Assembly: GCF_011761635.1 (NCBI RefSeq)
Contig: NZ_JAASRN010000001.1
Span: 124,001 to 188,000 of the forward strand
Reading direction: 5' to 3'
DNA length: 64,000 nucleotides
Source of the DNA: Thermonema lapsum
Lineage (GTDB): Bacteria > Bacteroidota > Bacteroidia > Cytophagales > Thermonemataceae
The stretch's first letter is position 1; each line of letters starts with the position of its first letter. Positions 1 through 9,058 of the stretch are shown here, piece by piece. A program made the translations under genes and the position numbers. The notes beneath the pieces were generated by a model. The model searched no databases. It worked only from the letters and a program-made list of their open reading frames with translations, and was not told the DNA's origin.

Positions 1-671
1 CAGAGCTCATCCCAGATGTAGTCTCGGTAGTTGGCATAGCCGGCTTGAGTAGCTATCTGGTGGCGCAGGGCGATGAGCTCATCCAGCAGTTCGTTCAGTT
101 CTTTACAGTCTTTTAGGCGCCTCTCGGCAATTTTCACATAAGCTTCTTCGCGCTTGTTGCGGTTGGGGTCAAACAACAAATCTTGGGCTTGTTGCAAAGT
201 GAGCTCCTTGCCATCGATAGACACGGTCATGGCACCGGCTATTTTGCTGTATTCCTGCTGCAGCACCTGTACTCTCGTGATGAGTGGTATGTTTTTTTCT
301 TGAAAGAGGTCTATTTGTTTGCGCAGGCGCTTGAGGTAAATATGATAGCCGGGCTCTTGCGCCAGCAGGTTCACAAAAGGCGAGTCGAAAGCCTTACGGT
401 TAAGCTTTTGGGTATAGCGTAAGCTGACAGGCTGTATTTCTTCTACAAAGTGCTCAAAAGCCCGTTTAGCTTCTGGGTCGGCGGTGTTGCAGGTGTAGCG
501 TATGTATGTCCATCCCAAACTTTCGGCGATTTGAGCTTCCAGCTCGTCGCGATGCCTGAACCATCGTTTCAGACCTTCAAGGTCGTTGATGGGGCGCTTG
601 AGCAACTCTTCATAGTAGGGAATGATGTCGGCAGCAGAGCGGATGTCTGTATTGTCCACAAATGAAGCCAT
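1..671 (-). CDS. M3-family oligoendopeptidase F-like metallopeptidase, N-terminal part
   Basis: The frame opens with ATG at 671 on the minus strand and stays open to the window edge, giving 223 residues of a longer protein. The N-terminal sequence (MASFVDNTDIRS, then a helical region with YCNTADPEAK-like text and YRDYIWDEL near the edge) matches the amino-terminal half of M3 peptidases of the oligoendopeptidase F group, which are cytosolic zinc enzymes that degrade short peptides. The catalytic HExxH motif of the family lies further downstream and is outside the window, so activity cannot be judged. The start is 31 bases after the stop of the sugar nucleotidyltransferase gene on the same strand, so the two are probably cotranscribed. 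The family call rests on the N-terminal half only. Confidence 0.8.
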   Translation of the reverse strand, partial: MASFVDNTDIRSAADIIPYYEELLKRPINDLEGLKRWFRHRDELEAQIAESLGWTYIRYTCNTADPEAKRAFEHFVEEIQPVSLRYTQKLNRKAFDSPFVNLLAQEPGYHIYLKRLRKQIDLFQEKNIPLITRVQVLQQEYSKIAGAMTVSIDGKELTLQQAQDLLFDPNRNKREEAYVKIAERRLKDCKELNELLDELIALRHQIATQAGYANYRDYIWDEL

Positions 672-702
672 AGCGTTGTCGTTTCCTTTCGGTTAAAGAG
701 GT

Positions 703-1698
703 TTATTGAAAATTAATTTCGGTATTGTCGCCTATATTGAGGCTTTGGCGTAGCCCTTTGAGGGCGCTGTCGTTGCCGATGATAGAGTCATGCAAAACTA
801 CATAGTCCAGATGACTGAAAGAGCCAATGATAGAGTTGGAAATAATGGACGAATGCACGATGGCATCGTTGCCGATGGCTACGTTGGGTCCGATGATGGA
901 ATTGCTGATTTTGCAGTTCTGTCCAATACTTACGGGCGGAATGATGATAGTATTGGGAAAATGTGGCAAGTCTGTCTTGTATTTACTTTGGTTCAGCAAG
1001 ATGGCGTTGGCTTCGAGAATGGTTTCCTTTTTGCCGCAGTCGTACCAGTGCCGTACAGGCAGGGCATAAATCTCTTCGCCTTGCTCTATCATACGTTGTA
1101 GTGCGTCGGTCAGGTGATATTCCCCACGATTCTTAAGTTGGTTGTCTATTAAATATCGAATCGAATCGAAGAGGCGGGGGAGGTTGTTGAGTTTGTAAAT
1201 ACCCACCAGTGCTAAGTTAGATTTGGGTATTTTGGGTTTCTCTTCTAACCGAAGAATGCGCCCGTTGGGGTCGGTTTCGGCAATGCCGAACAAGACAGGC
1301 TGCGATACCTTCTTTACGCCCACGGCAGAAGTGCGCATGCTCAGCAGGGCTTTCCAGTTGAGGTGGGCGATGGTGTCTCCCAGTACTACCAATATTTGCT
1401 CTTCATTGATTAGCTGCTCTTTGGCTACCCATAAGGCATGGGCAAGCCCTTCGCGTGGTTCTTGCACCACGAAAGTCATATTTAGTTTCCCTTCATAGTT
1501 TTCTCGAATAAATAATTCCACCTTGTCGCCCAAGTAGCCTATGATAAAGACGAAGTCTTGCAGTCCTTGTTCCAGCAGGCTGTCGATGATGTGCCCGAGT
1601 AGAGGTTTGCCAGCAACCGGCACCAAAGATTTTGGTTGAGTGTGGGTGTGTGGACGAAGCCGCGAGCCTATGCCCGCTACAGGTATCACTACTTTCAT
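703..1698 (-). CDS. Sugar-phosphate nucleotidyltransferase with left-handed beta-helix tail
   Basis: 331 residues. It joins a nucleotide to a sugar 1-phosphate to make an NDP-sugar in the cytoplasm. Residues 1-25 carry the nucleotide-binding signature of the family in the form PVAGIGSRLRPHT followed by PKSLVPVAGKP. The Rossmann-like transferase domain covers about residues 1-230. The C-terminal 70 residues have the hexapeptide-repeat texture of a left-handed beta-helix (IIGPNVAIGNDAIV, SIIGNDSALKG). Bacteroidota paralogues are annotated variously as glucose-1-phosphate thymidylyltransferase or mannose-1-phosphate guanylyltransferase-like; the substrate cannot be told from sequence alone. The M3 peptidase gene follows 31 bases downstream on the same strand. 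Its start at 1698 faces the icmF gene across a 176-base divergent intergenic region. Confidence 0.88.
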   Translation of the reverse strand: MKVVIPVAGIGSRLRPHTHTQPKSLVPVAGKPLLGHIIDSLLEQGLQDFVFIIGYLGDKVELFIRENYEGKLNMTFVVQEPREGLAHALWVAKEQLINEEQILVVLGDTIAHLNWKALLSMRTSAVGVKKVSQPVLFGIAETDPNGRILRLEEKPKIPKSNLALVGIYKLNNLPRLFDSIRYLIDNQLKNRGEYHLTDALQRMIEQGEEIYALPVRHWYDCGKKETILEANAILLNQSKYKTDLPHFPNTIIIPPVSIGQNCKISNSIIGPNVAIGNDAIVHSSIISNSIIGSFSHLDYVVLHDSIIGNDSALKGLRQSLNIGDNTEINFQ

Positions 1699-1819
1699 AG
1701 ATTTTCAGGAAATGATTAACAATAGGCAATATAATAACTATTCTGGTGCAGTTGGTGAAATGTCGCTAAACAGAACGGCTTTGTTTTGTGTTTTGTATTC
1801 ATATTGTATAAAAAAAACT

Positions 1820-1827
1820 TAACTTTG
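1820..1827 (+). promoter_or_regulatory. Probable -7 element of the icmF promoter
   Basis: TAACTTTG fits the Bacteroidota TAnnTTTG -7 consensus exactly. The best upstream TTTG is at 1792-1795, 24 bases away, which is longer than the usual 19-20, so the -33 assignment is weak. Transcription would begin near 1831, giving a leader of about 45 bases that contains the direct repeat described separately. Confidence 0.45.
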
Positions 1828-1830
1828 TAC

Positions 1831-1868
1831 TATTCTAAAAGTGTTTAGTGTAGTTATTCTAAAAGTGT
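1831..1868 (+). repeat. 14-bp exact direct repeat in the icmF leader
   Basis: TATTCTAAAAGTGT occurs at 1831-1844 and again at 1855-1868, 24 bases apart start to start (about two helical turns and a bit). The copies sit between the probable -7 element and the GTG start codon at 1875. The placement would suit an operator for a regulator binding in tandem, but no protein is known for it here. Confidence 0.6.
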
Positions 1869-1874
1869 AAACCT

Positions 1875-4800
1875 GTGGAAACCAAACCCTATAAACCGCA
1901 AAATCACGTGCGTTTAGTAACGGCGGCATCCCTTTTCGACGGGCACGATGCTGCCATCAACCTCATGCGCCGCATCATGCAGGCGTCGGGAGCAGAGGTC
2001 ATTCACTTGGGACACAACCGCTCGGTGCAGGAAATCGTGGAGTGTGCCATCCAAGAAGATGTGCAGGGCATTGCCGTCACCTCTTACCAAGGCGGGCACA
2101 TGGAGTTCTTTCAGTATATGTACGACCTGCTCAAAGAGCGTGAAGTAAATATCAAGATTTTTGGCGGAGGGGGAGGCACCATTCTGCCTTCGGAAATAGA
2201 AGAGCTGCACCGCTATGGCATCGCGCGCATCTACCACCCCGATGACGGGCGCGCCATGGGGCTGCAAGGCATGATTAACGATGTGCTCAGAAAATCTGAT
2301 TTCCCTACCTATATACCTAAAGCTAAACGCCAGCAATTGGCAACTGCCGGTGGCGCTGAGACCGAAGAACATGACGACCCTTCGGCACGTTTTCAAGACT
2401 TGGAATATTTGGTAGAAAACGTAGAAACCAAAGATGCTCGGGTAATTGCCCGCCTGATTACCGTGGCAGAAAATGCCCCTGAAGATTACAGCCAGATACA
2501 AGAAAGCATACGGCGGAAAGCGGCTCAAAAGAAAATACCTGTTTTGGGTATTACGGGTACAGGCGGAGCCGGTAAATCCTCTTTGGTGGATGAGCTGGTG
2601 CGCCGTTATCTGCTCGACTTTGAAGAGCACACCATTGCCATCATTTCGGTGGACCCCTCTAAGAAAAAGAGCGGCGGCGCTTTGTTGGGCGACCGCATCC
2701 GCATGAATTCCATCCACAACCCACGTGTGTATATGCGTTCGATGGCTACCCGTCAAGCCAATTTGGCGCTTAGTCAACACGTGCAGCATGCCATCGACAT
2801 ATGCAAGGCGGCGGGCTACGATTTGGTGATAGTAGAGACCTCAGGCATCGGGCAGTCCGACACCGAAATAGTAGACCATTCCGATGTCTCTTTGTATGTA
2901 ATGACTTCTGAATATGGGGCAGCCACGCAGCTTGAAAAAATAGACATGCTCGAGTTCGCCGATGTGATTGCCATCAACAAATTCGACAAGCCCGGCTCGC
3001 TCGATGCCTTGCGCGATGTGCGCAAGCAATACAAGCGCAACCATATGCTTTTTGATGTGCCCGACGAGGAGTTGCCCATTTATGGTACCATTGCTTCGCA
3101 GTTCAACGACCCCGGTACGAACGTGTTGTATCGCAAACTGATGGATAAGATAGTAGAAAAAACGGGGGCAGAGCATCTGCGTTCCGATTTCGAGATAACC
3201 GAAGGCATGTCGAAGAAGGTGTACATCATACCGCCCGACCGCGTGCGTTACCTTGCCGAGATATGCGAAACCAGCGAGCGCTATGACCGTTTCGTACAAG
3301 AGCAGTCGGAAATAGCCCGCCGCATGTACCAGCTGAAAGGCACCATAGAGCAGTTGCGTGCCAATATAGGCAAGAAGGTCATAGAGGTAGAAGAAAACGA
3401 GGGCGTGGTGCAGGCAATACAATACGAACAAGGAGAGCCCGAATACCTGAAAGATTTGATAGAGATGTACCGGGAGTTGGAAGGAAAGCTGGACCCCGAG
3501 TGCAAGCGTCTGCTGCAAGAGTGGCCCGAAATGGTGAAGCTTTATCAAGCAGACAAATACCAATTCCGGGTACGTGACAAAGTCATAGAACAAGACCTTT
3601 ATACTACTTCTCTGGCGGGCACACGCATACCCAAAGTGGCTTTGCCCAAATACAAGGATTGGGGCGACATCCTCAAGTGGCTGCTTACCGAAAATGTTCC
3701 GGGTTTCTTCCCTTACACGTCAGGAGTATTTCCGCTCAAGCGCACCGGCGAGTTGCCTACCCGCATGTTTGCCGGCGAAGGAGGACCTGAACGCACCAAT
3801 AAGCGCTTCCATTTCTTGTGTGAGGGCATGCCAGCACACCGCCTCTCTACCGCCTTCGACAGTGTAACGCTTTACGGCGAAGACCCCGACTATCGCCCCG
3901 ACATTTACGGCAAGATAGGCAACTCGGGAGTGAGTGTGGCTACCCTCGACGACGCCAAGAAACTCTATTCGGGTTTCAATCTGGCAGACCCCAAAACCTC
4001 CGTCTCGATGACCATCAACGGACCGGCACCCATGATGCTGGCTTTCTTTATGAATACAGCCATCGACCAGCAGTGCGAACTGTATATCAAACAACACGGT
4101 TTGGAAGAGGAGGTGCAAAAGAAAATAGATGATATTTATCGCAAGAAAGGAGTGCCGCGCCCTTATTACAACGGTAAATTGCCCGATGGGCATGACGGTT
4201 TGGGTTTGATGCTGTTGGGTGTAAGCGGCGATGAGGTGCTGCCGCGTGAAGTGTATGAAAAAATCAAAGCAGATACACTTTCGAAAGTGCGGGGCACTGT
4301 GCAAGCCGACATTCTCAAAGAAGACCAAGCACAAAACACCTGTATTTTTTCTACCGAATTTGCCCTGCGCATGATGGGCGATATCCAACAGTACTTTATT
4401 GACCACCGAGTGCGCAACTTCTACTCGGTATCCATTAGCGGCTACCATATTGCGGAGGCAGGTGCCAACCCCATCACTCAGCTGGCGCTGACCCTTTCCA
4501 ATGCTTTTACTTATGTGGAGTATTACCTCAGCCGCGGCATGCACATCGACGACTTTGCACCTAACCTCTCTTTCTTCTTCTCGAACGGTATGGACCCCGA
4601 GTATTCCGTTTTGGGACGGGTGGCGCGCCGCATCTGGGCAAAAGCCATCAAGTACAAATACGGAGGCAACGAGCGCAGTCAAAAGTTGAAATATCATATT
4701 CAGACTTCGGGGCGCTCTTTGCACGCCCAAGAAATAGCCTTTAACGACATACGCACCACTTTGCAGGCGCTTTATGCCATTTACGACAACTGCAACTCGC

Positions 4801-5390
4801 TGCATACCAATGCCTATGATGAAGCCATTACCACACCTACGGAAGAAAGTGTGCGCCGGGCAGTGGCTATTCAGCTGATTATCAATCTTGAGTTGGGCTT
4901 GGCAAAAAACGAAAACCCCTTGCAAGGGTCTTTCATTATAGAGCAGCTCACCGATTTGGTGGAACAAGCCGTCTTGAAAGAGTTTGTATCTATTTCGGAG
5001 CGCGGCGGCGTGTTGGGCGCTATGGAACGCATGTATCAGCGTGCCAAGATACAGGAAGAGTCTATGCATTACGAAATGAAAAAACACAGCGGTGAGTTGC
5101 CCATCGTAGGAGTGAATACTTTCCTTGACCCTGAAGGCTCGCCTACGGACATCCCCGACAAAGTGGTGCGCGCAAGCAAGGAAGAGAAAGAATTCGCTAT
5201 CAGCAGCTTGCGTGCCTTCCATGAGCGAAACCAAGAGGTTGCACCTCAAGCCCTGAAAATGCTGCAAGATACAGCTGTGGAAAACCGCAACATCTTCGAA
5301 GCATTGATGGAGGCTGCCAAAGTGTGTTCGCTGGGGCAGATGACTCATGCCCTCTATGAAGTGGGTGGGCAGTATCGCCGTAACATGTAA
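1875..5390 (+). CDS. icmF: Fused isobutyryl-CoA mutase (B12-binding, G-protein and mutase domains)
   Basis: 1171 residues, the normal length for IcmF. The adenosylcobalamin-dependent enzyme interconverts isobutyryl-CoA and n-butyryl-CoA (related branched acyl-CoAs are also accepted in the family). Domains in order: cobalamin-binding domain at about residues 10-140 with DGHDAA, His24 being the expected lower axial ligand; a MeaB/ArgK-type GTPase chaperone domain with P-loop GTGGAGKSS (Lys234); then the TIM-barrel mutase domain from about residue 580 to the end. The GTPase insertion between the B12 and mutase parts is what separates IcmF from ordinary methylmalonyl-CoA mutase. The start is GTG at 1875 just after a direct repeat; no ATG occurs at the conserved N-terminus. 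It stands alone between a divergent nucleotidyltransferase and the rplU promoter, and ends in a strong terminator. Very high confidence on family; true acyl-CoA preference unknown. Confidence 0.97.
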   Translation: METKPYKPQNHVRLVTAASLFDGHDAAINLMRRIMQASGAEVIHLGHNRSVQEIVECAIQEDVQGIAVTSYQGGHMEFFQYMYDLLKEREVNIKIFGGGGGTILPSEIEELHRYGIARIYHPDDGRAMGLQGMINDVLRKSDFPTYIPKAKRQQLATAGGAETEEHDDPSARFQDLEYLVENVETKDARVIARLITVAENAPEDYSQIQESIRRKAAQKKIPVLGITGTGGAGKSSLVDELVRRYLLDFEEHTIAIISVDPSKKKSGGALLGDRIRMNSIHNPRVYMRSMATRQANLALSQHVQHAIDICKAAGYDLVIVETSGIGQSDTEIVDHSDVSLYVMTSEYGAATQLEKIDMLEFADVIAINKFDKPGSLDALRDVRKQYKRNHMLFDVPDEELPIYGTIASQFNDPGTNVLYRKLMDKIVEKTGAEHLRSDFEITEGMSKKVYIIPPDRVRYLAEICETSERYDRFVQEQSEIARRMYQLKGTIEQLRANIGKKVIEVEENEGVVQAIQYEQGEPEYLKDLIEMYRELEGKLDPECKRLLQEWPEMVKLYQADKYQFRVRDKVIEQDLYTTSLAGTRIPKVALPKYKDWGDILKWLLTENVPGFFPYTSGVFPLKRTGELPTRMFAGEGGPERTNKRFHFLCEGMPAHRLSTAFDSVTLYGEDPDYRPDIYGKIGNSGVSVATLDDAKKLYSGFNLADPKTSVSMTINGPAPMMLAFFMNTAIDQQCELYIKQHGLEEEVQKKIDDIYRKKGVPRPYYNGKLPDGHDGLGLMLLGVSGDEVLPREVYEKIKADTLSKVRGTVQADILKEDQAQNTCIFSTEFALRMMGDIQQYFIDHRVRNFYSVSISGYHIAEAGANPITQLALTLSNAFTYVEYYLSRGMHIDDFAPNLSFFFSNGMDPEYSVLGRVARRIWAKAIKYKYGGNERSQKLKYHIQTSGRSLHAQEIAFNDIRTTLQALYAIYDNCNSLHTNAYDEAITTPTEESVRRAVAIQLIINLELGLAKNENPLQGSFIIEQLTDLVEQAVLKEFVSISERGGVLGAMERMYQRAKIQEESMHYEMKKHSGELPIVGVNTFLDPEGSPTDIPDKVVRASKEEKEFAISSLRAFHERNQEVAPQALKMLQDTAVENRNIFEALMEAAKVCSLGQMTHALYEVGGQYRRNM

Positions 5391-5395
5391 AATAA

Positions 5396-5429
5396 AAAAG
5401 CGGAAGGAGCTTCTTCCCTTCCGCTTTTT
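5396..5429 (+). terminator. Rho-independent terminator after icmF
   Basis: A 12-bp stem, AAAAGCGGAAGG pairing with CCTTCCGCTTTT, with a 9-base loop, followed by a short T run. It begins six bases after the icmF stop codon. The A and T flanks make it able to work in both directions. Confidence 0.88.
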
Positions 5430-5447
5430 AAAAAATAGGGCTGCTTG

Positions 5448-5479
5448 TTTGGTTCAGAGTGAAATAGATTGTATATTTG
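5448..5479 (+). promoter_or_regulatory. Bacteroidota-type promoter of rplU-rpmA
   Basis: TTTG at 5448-5451, 20 bases, then TATATTTG at 5472-5479: an almost ideal -33/-7 pair. The predicted transcript start is near 5483. This lies downstream of the in-frame ATG at 5477, so translation must begin at the later ATG (5513). Confidence 0.8.
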
Positions 5480-5512
5480 CGACCCTGTAATGGTCTAAAA
5501 AACGAAACGAAC

Positions 5513-5824
5513 ATGTACGCAATCATTGAAGTAGCGGGACAGCAATTCAAAGTAGAAAAAGACCGTTATATCTACGTGCACCGCTTGCCCAATGCCGAGG
5601 GCGAAGAGTTGACCATCGACCGGGTGCTGCTTGTAGATGATAACGGCGCTGTATCCGTAGGAGCCCCCACAGTAGAAGGCGCTCAGGTAAAAGCCAAAGT
5701 ATTAGAACATTTGAAAGGCGAAAAAATCATCGTCTTCAAGAAAAAGCGTCGTAAAGGTTACAGACGCAAAAAAGGTCATCGTCAATATTTGACGAAACTG
5801 CAAATTGTAGATATTGTAAAATAA
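5513..5824 (+). CDS. rplU: 50S ribosomal protein L21
   Basis: 103 residues starting MYAIIEVAGQQFKVE, the canonical L21 N-terminus. L21 is a single-domain beta-barrel protein of the large ribosomal subunit that contacts 23S rRNA near L20. The Lys/Arg-rich segment FKKKRRKGYRRKKGHRQ near the C-terminus is the RNA-binding signature. An upstream in-frame ATG at 5477 is rejected because it overlaps the promoter's -7 element. The gene is followed after 18 bases by rpmA, the universal bacterial arrangement. Confidence 0.98.
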   Translation: MYAIIEVAGQQFKVEKDRYIYVHRLPNAEGEELTIDRVLLVDDNGAVSVGAPTVEGAQVKAKVLEHLKGEKIIVFKKKRRKGYRRKKGHRQYLTKLQIVDIVK

Positions 5825-5842
5825 TTTTAAAACGAAAGAATT

Positions 5843-6115
5843 ATGGCTCACAAGAAAGGTGTCGGTAGTTCGAAGAACGGTCGTGAATCAGAAAGCAAAC
5901 GCTTGGGTGTGAAGATATATGGCGGTCAATTTGCTAAAGCTGGCAACATCATTGTGCGTCAGCGCGGCACCAAGCATCACCCGGGTCAAAACGTGGGCAT
6001 GGGCAAAGACCATACCCTGTTTGCTTTGGTTGACGGCATCGTGCATTTCAAGCGCAAAGGCTTCGCCCAGAAGTCTTATGTATATGTGGAACCTGTTTCC
6101 AAAAATGTCAACTAA
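5843..6115 (+). CDS. rpmA: 50S ribosomal protein L27
   Basis: 90 residues beginning [16 protein letters not shown], with the [21 protein letters not shown] core of L27. The N-terminal tail of L27 reaches the peptidyl transferase centre and helps place tRNA. The N-terminus begins directly with MAHKKG, so no cleavable N-terminal extension of the Firmicutes kind is present. Second gene of the rplU-rpmA operon, terminated about 30 bases downstream. Confidence 0.98.
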   Translation: MAHKKGVGSSKNGRESESKRLGVKIYGGQFAKAGNIIVRQRGTKHHPGQNVGMGKDHTLFALVDGIVHFKRKGFAQKSYVYVEPVSKNVN

Positions 6116-6146
6116 CTAAAAAACTGTTAAGCAGGACTTTGCACAT

Positions 6147-6177
6147 AAAAAAGCCGCTTAAAATAGCGGCTTTTTTT
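6147..6177 (+). terminator. Terminator of the rplU-rpmA operon
   Basis: AAAAAAGCCGCT, six-base loop, AGCGGCTTTTTTT: a 12-bp stem running into a T tract, 31 bases after the rpmA stop. Confidence 0.92.
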
Positions 6178-6548
6178 ATTGTCAAAATGTGAATTGAAAA
6201 TAAAGAAAAGAACAAGCGATTCAACTTTTTGCGACTCTTTTTCGTAAACCACCAATGACAAGGAGGAAATTTGTGGGAGAAGCCTTCCCGTAAACTCTGA
6301 CAGACAGTAGAACGTTGAAAAGCGCAATGATTTTTTATATTTTTTACAAAAATATAACATCTATTGAGTGAGCGTGTTTAACTTTGATTTAAGAAAATGT
6401 TTTTTTGTTGTACCTTAAAAATTGCATTTGGATTTTCTTTTTAAATCGTATGTTAAAATTTACTTTGGATTTATTTTGCAGATGAAATGGTTTTTTAAAC
6501 AAAAAGTTGTTTTATATTTGCAGTCAAGAATACAAACATACACAGTTT
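6178..6548. other. A+T-rich intergenic region
   Basis: About 370 bases between the rpmA terminator and the DksA-like gene. I see no convincing gene; the only frame of note (minus strand 6360-6127) runs through the terminator and has no recognisable sequence. A TATATTTG -7 motif at 6513-6520, 29 bases before the ATG at 6549, is the probable promoter of the next gene; no clear -33 TTTG precedes it. Confidence 0.6.
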
Positions 6549-6938
6549 ATGGCTGATCAAAAGGAGAAAACACGCTACTCGCCTGAAGAATTGAAAGAGT
6601 TTGAAGAGCTGATTTTGCAAAAGCTGCGCCAGGCAGAGGCAGAATTGGAAGAGCTCAAGCGCTCGATGATGAAGTTAGACGATTCAGGCACCAGCGATAC
6701 CGAAGGGGGCAATTTGAATCTGCTGGAAGATGGCTCCGATACTTTGGAAAAAGAGAGCATCAACCAGTTGGCAGCCCGCCAACAAAAGTTCATCAATCAA
6801 TTGAAAATGGCATTGGTGCGTATCAAAAATGGTACATATGGCATTTGTGTCGATACGGGCAAGCTAATTCCCAAAGAAAGGCTGCGCATTGTGCCTCATA
6901 CGCAGCACTCTATTGAAGCCAAACTGAACAAAGACTAA
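6549..6938 (+). CDS. TraR/DksA-family protein with degenerate zinc finger
   Basis: 129 residues. DksA-type proteins bind the RNA polymerase secondary channel and modulate transcription, usually with ppGpp. The layout fits: a long N-terminal coiled coil (about residues 12-92, rich in E, L, K) and the C-terminal globular tail NGTYGICVDTGKLIPKERL. Of the four cysteines of the usual CxxC-x17-CxxC finger only Cys100 remains; the aligned positions are Thr103, Ser121 and Ala124, so it cannot bind zinc classically. This cysteine-poor form is known among Bacteroidota relatives. The start at 6549 (MADQKEK) is preferred over an upstream in-frame ATG at 6507, which precedes the -7 element. A terminator lies 29 bases past the stop. 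Confidence 0.88.
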   Translation: MADQKEKTRYSPEELKEFEELILQKLRQAEAELEELKRSMMKLDDSGTSDTEGGNLNLLEDGSDTLEKESINQLAARQQKFINQLKMALVRIKNGTYGICVDTGKLIPKERLRIVPHTQHSIEAKLNKD

Positions 6939-6966
6939 AACATACGCTTATTAGCCATACTTTATT

Positions 6967-7010
6967 AAGCCACTGCTTGCTTCTGCGGGTAGAAGGAGCA
7001 GTGGCTTTTG
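6967..7010 (+). terminator. Terminator after the DksA-like gene
   Basis: AAGCCACTGC at 6967-6976 pairs with GCAGTGGCTT at 6998-7007 and the T-rich stretch follows. The inner loop can pair further. It lies between the DksA-like stop and scpB, so scpB needs its own promoter, and it argues against a scpB start at 6977 inside the hairpin. Confidence 0.75.
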
Positions 7011-7060
7011 CTTTTGTGATTTTTGCTTTATTTTGCTTGTCCACTCAAAGCTACAAGAGC

Positions 7061-7633
7061 ATGGACTTTTTACAGAACCACATCGAAGCACTCATCTTTT
7101 GCGCCCCTTCGCCTATAACCGAAGAGGAAATCAGGCAATGCATGATTGAGATGTTCGATGCAGAAATAGAGCCAGAGGTCATAGAACAGACGCTGCAGCG
7201 CATCGTAGAAAAATACAATGCCGATATTTACCCCTTTGGGGTGTACAAGAGTGGGGGAGGATACCAGTTTCTGACAAAGCCTGCTTACCAGGCATCTATT
7301 GGCATCTTACTGAAGCAACAGTCCAAGAAGCGCCTTTCCAAATCGGCATTGGAAACGTTGGCTATTATTGCTTACCGCCAGCCAGTAACTAAAAGCGAAA
7401 TAGAGCAGATTAGAGGCGTGAACTGTGATTATGCTATTCAGAAGCTCTTGGAAAAAGAACTAATTGTTATCAAAGGCAAAGCCGACACGGTGGGGCGTCC
7501 GCTGCTTTACGGTACTAGTGATAAATTTATGGATTATTTTGGCATCAACAGCCTGAAAGACCTGCCTCAGCCCAAAGACATAAAGCCGGAGGAAGCCGAA
7601 GGATTGGAAATAGGCAAAGTGCAGGAAGACTAA
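7061..7633 (+). CDS. scpB: Segregation and condensation protein B
   Basis: 190 residues from ATG 7061 (MDFLQNHIEALIF). ScpB binds the ScpA kleisin and, with SMC, forms the bacterial condensin that organises and separates chromosomes. Two winged-helix domains are visible: about residues 1-85 and 95-165, the latter with SKSALETLAIIAYRQPVTKSEIEQIRGV, the best conserved ScpB stretch. The tail from residue 170 is acidic and variable as in the family. An upstream ATG at 6977 would add a hydrophobic leader and fall inside the preceding terminator, so it is rejected. scpA is not next to it here. Confidence 0.95.
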   Translation: MDFLQNHIEALIFCAPSPITEEEIRQCMIEMFDAEIEPEVIEQTLQRIVEKYNADIYPFGVYKSGGGYQFLTKPAYQASIGILLKQQSKKRLSKSALETLAIIAYRQPVTKSEIEQIRGVNCDYAIQKLLEKELIVIKGKADTVGRPLLYGTSDKFMDYFGINSLKDLPQPKDIKPEEAEGLEIGKVQED

Positions 7634-7795
7634 AACGACTGAGCAGATACTGCTGTATTCCTTGTAAAAGAAAAGGCAATACTCCTCATCTTAAAATAAG
7701 CTTTTCGGTCATAATACCTCTGCTTTTTTCGCTTTGATAAAATGCTTTAGCGCTTCACCAAAAATCTCTTTTCTTATTTGTAAAGATGCAGCCTG

Positions 7796-8785
7796 CTAAT
7801 CTATGGTTTCGGCGATGATGTAATCGTGGCGCTTGGGGACAGTGCTTACCACCATTTCGCCCAAAAAGCCGGTTAGGAAAAGCTGAAAACCGATGATGAT
7901 GCTGGTCAATGCCAAGTAGAAGAGTGGTTGTTCGCTTACCTCGCGGTAGGGAAGTCCGTGTGCCAGCGCCCATAGCTTGTATACGATGAGCCATAAAGTG
8001 ATGAATGCCCCAATGGTGAAACTAAGTACACCCAAACCGCCGAAGAAGTGCATAGGACGCTTGCGGAAGCGCGACACAAATTGAATGGACAGCAGGTCAA
8101 GGAAGCCAAACAGAAAACGCTCGATACCAAACTTGGTTTTTCCGTAGCGTCGCGGATGGTGCTTTACTTTCTTTTCACCAATACGCTTGAAGCCTGCCCA
8201 CTTGGCAATGACCGGTAGGTAACGATGCATTTCGCCGTACACCTCTATACTTTTCACTACCTCAAAACGATACGCCTTCAGCCCACAGTTGAAATCATGA
8301 AGCGGAATGCCTGAAAGCTTGCGCGTAACAGCATTGAACAGCTTGGAGGGCAGCGTTTTGCTTAGGGGGTCGTAGCGTTTGTATTTCCATCCCGATACTA
8401 AATCGTAGCCTTCTTGGCGTATCATACGATACAAAGCGGGGATTTCTTCGGGGTCATCTTGCAAATCGGCATCCATGGTGATGACCACGGCGCCACGCGC
8501 TGCTTCAAAGCCGCTTTGAAGCGCCGCCGACTTACCGTAGTTTCGTAAGAAACGGATGGCACGTAAGGCAGGATATTGCTTTTTGAGGGTGTGTAATACC
8601 TGAGCTGTTTGGTCTTCGCTGCCGTCATCTATTACAATAATTTCATATTTCCAGTTATAGGCACTCAGCACGCGACTAATCCACTCTATCAACTCGGGGA
8701 GGGATTCCGCTTCATTATAGGCTGGTATTACAATGGAAAGGTCTAAAGATGCTTGAGGTATCGAACTCATAAATTTATTTTGCAT
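7796..8785 (-). CDS. Family 2 glycosyltransferase (DPM1/GtrB-like)
   Basis: 329 residues. The GT-A catalytic domain covers residues 15-230 with LSIVIPAYNEAESLPEL, the IDDGS nucleotide-binding motif and the metal-binding DADLQDDPEE. Two predicted membrane helices follow (about residues 245-270 and 290-315), the arrangement of polyprenyl-phosphate glycosyltransferases that load a sugar onto a lipid carrier at the inner membrane. The donor and acceptor are not determinable. It is downstream of the DUF4199 gene on the same strand, a pairing common in Bacteroidota, but a terminator-like hairpin lies between. Two nearby in-frame ATGs (MQNKFMSS) leave a five-residue uncertainty in the start. Confidence 0.92.
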   Translation of the reverse strand: MQNKFMSSIPQASLDLSIVIPAYNEAESLPELIEWISRVLSAYNWKYEIIVIDDGSEDQTAQVLHTLKKQYPALRAIRFLRNYGKSAALQSGFEAARGAVVITMDADLQDDPEEIPALYRMIRQEGYDLVSGWKYKRYDPLSKTLPSKLFNAVTRKLSGIPLHDFNCGLKAYRFEVVKSIEVYGEMHRYLPVIAKWAGFKRIGEKKVKHHPRRYGKTKFGIERFLFGFLDLLSIQFVSRFRKRPMHFFGGLGVLSFTIGAFITLWLIVYKLWALAHGLPYREVSEQPLFYLALTSIIIGFQLFLTGFLGEMVVSTVPKRHDYIIAETID

Positions 8786-9015
8786 GCACTTTTCTTGAAA
8801 AACAAAAATAAAAAGCTGCCAGCGGAATACAAGCGCACAGAGTACTTTTGAAGCAAAGAGGTGTATACCGCATTGCTTTCATAGGCAGTTTTTTGCGCAT
8901 AAGCCGCCAAGATGAAAAGCTACTTCCGTTTTTACAACGAAAATAGTTAAATAATGCGCACGCAATAGGGGAGAACATGAAAGGCTAAGGGAATAATCCA
9001 GAATGATAAAGCAGA

Positions 9016-9047
9016 AAAAAATGGGGGCGGACAAACACCCCCTGTGA
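9016..9047 (-). terminator. Terminator after the DUF4199 gene
   Basis: Read on the minus strand: GGGGGTG, a short loop, CCCCC and then ATTTTTTT. It begins 12 bases past the DUF4199 stop codon and may separate it from the downstream GT2 gene. Confidence 0.7.
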
Positions 9048-9058
9048 GGCAGCTATTG

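Noticed and set aside
1699-1874. Cobalamin riboswitch upstream of icmF
   Set aside because: The divergent space is only 176 bases, it lacks B12-box-like sequence, and the part after the promoter is about 45 bases, too short for the element.
3720-5348. Long open frame (542 codons) on the minus strand, antisense to icmF
   Set aside because: icmF is full length with all motifs on the plus strand. The minus-strand product has no recognisable motif, and its composition (many His, Cys and Leu runs) is that of an antisense shadow of a codon-biased gene. The same holds for 1914-2789 and 2841-3593.
6127-6360. Minus-strand frame of 77 codons after rpmA
   Set aside because: It crosses the rpmA terminator hairpin, is rich in Lys, Phe and Ser as expected from A+T-rich non-coding DNA, and has no recognisable sequence.
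8775-8978. Minus-strand frame of 67 codons upstream of the GT2 gene
   Set aside because: Overlaps the start of the GT2 gene in another frame; contains random Cys/Phe-rich sequence and no promoter or signal features.
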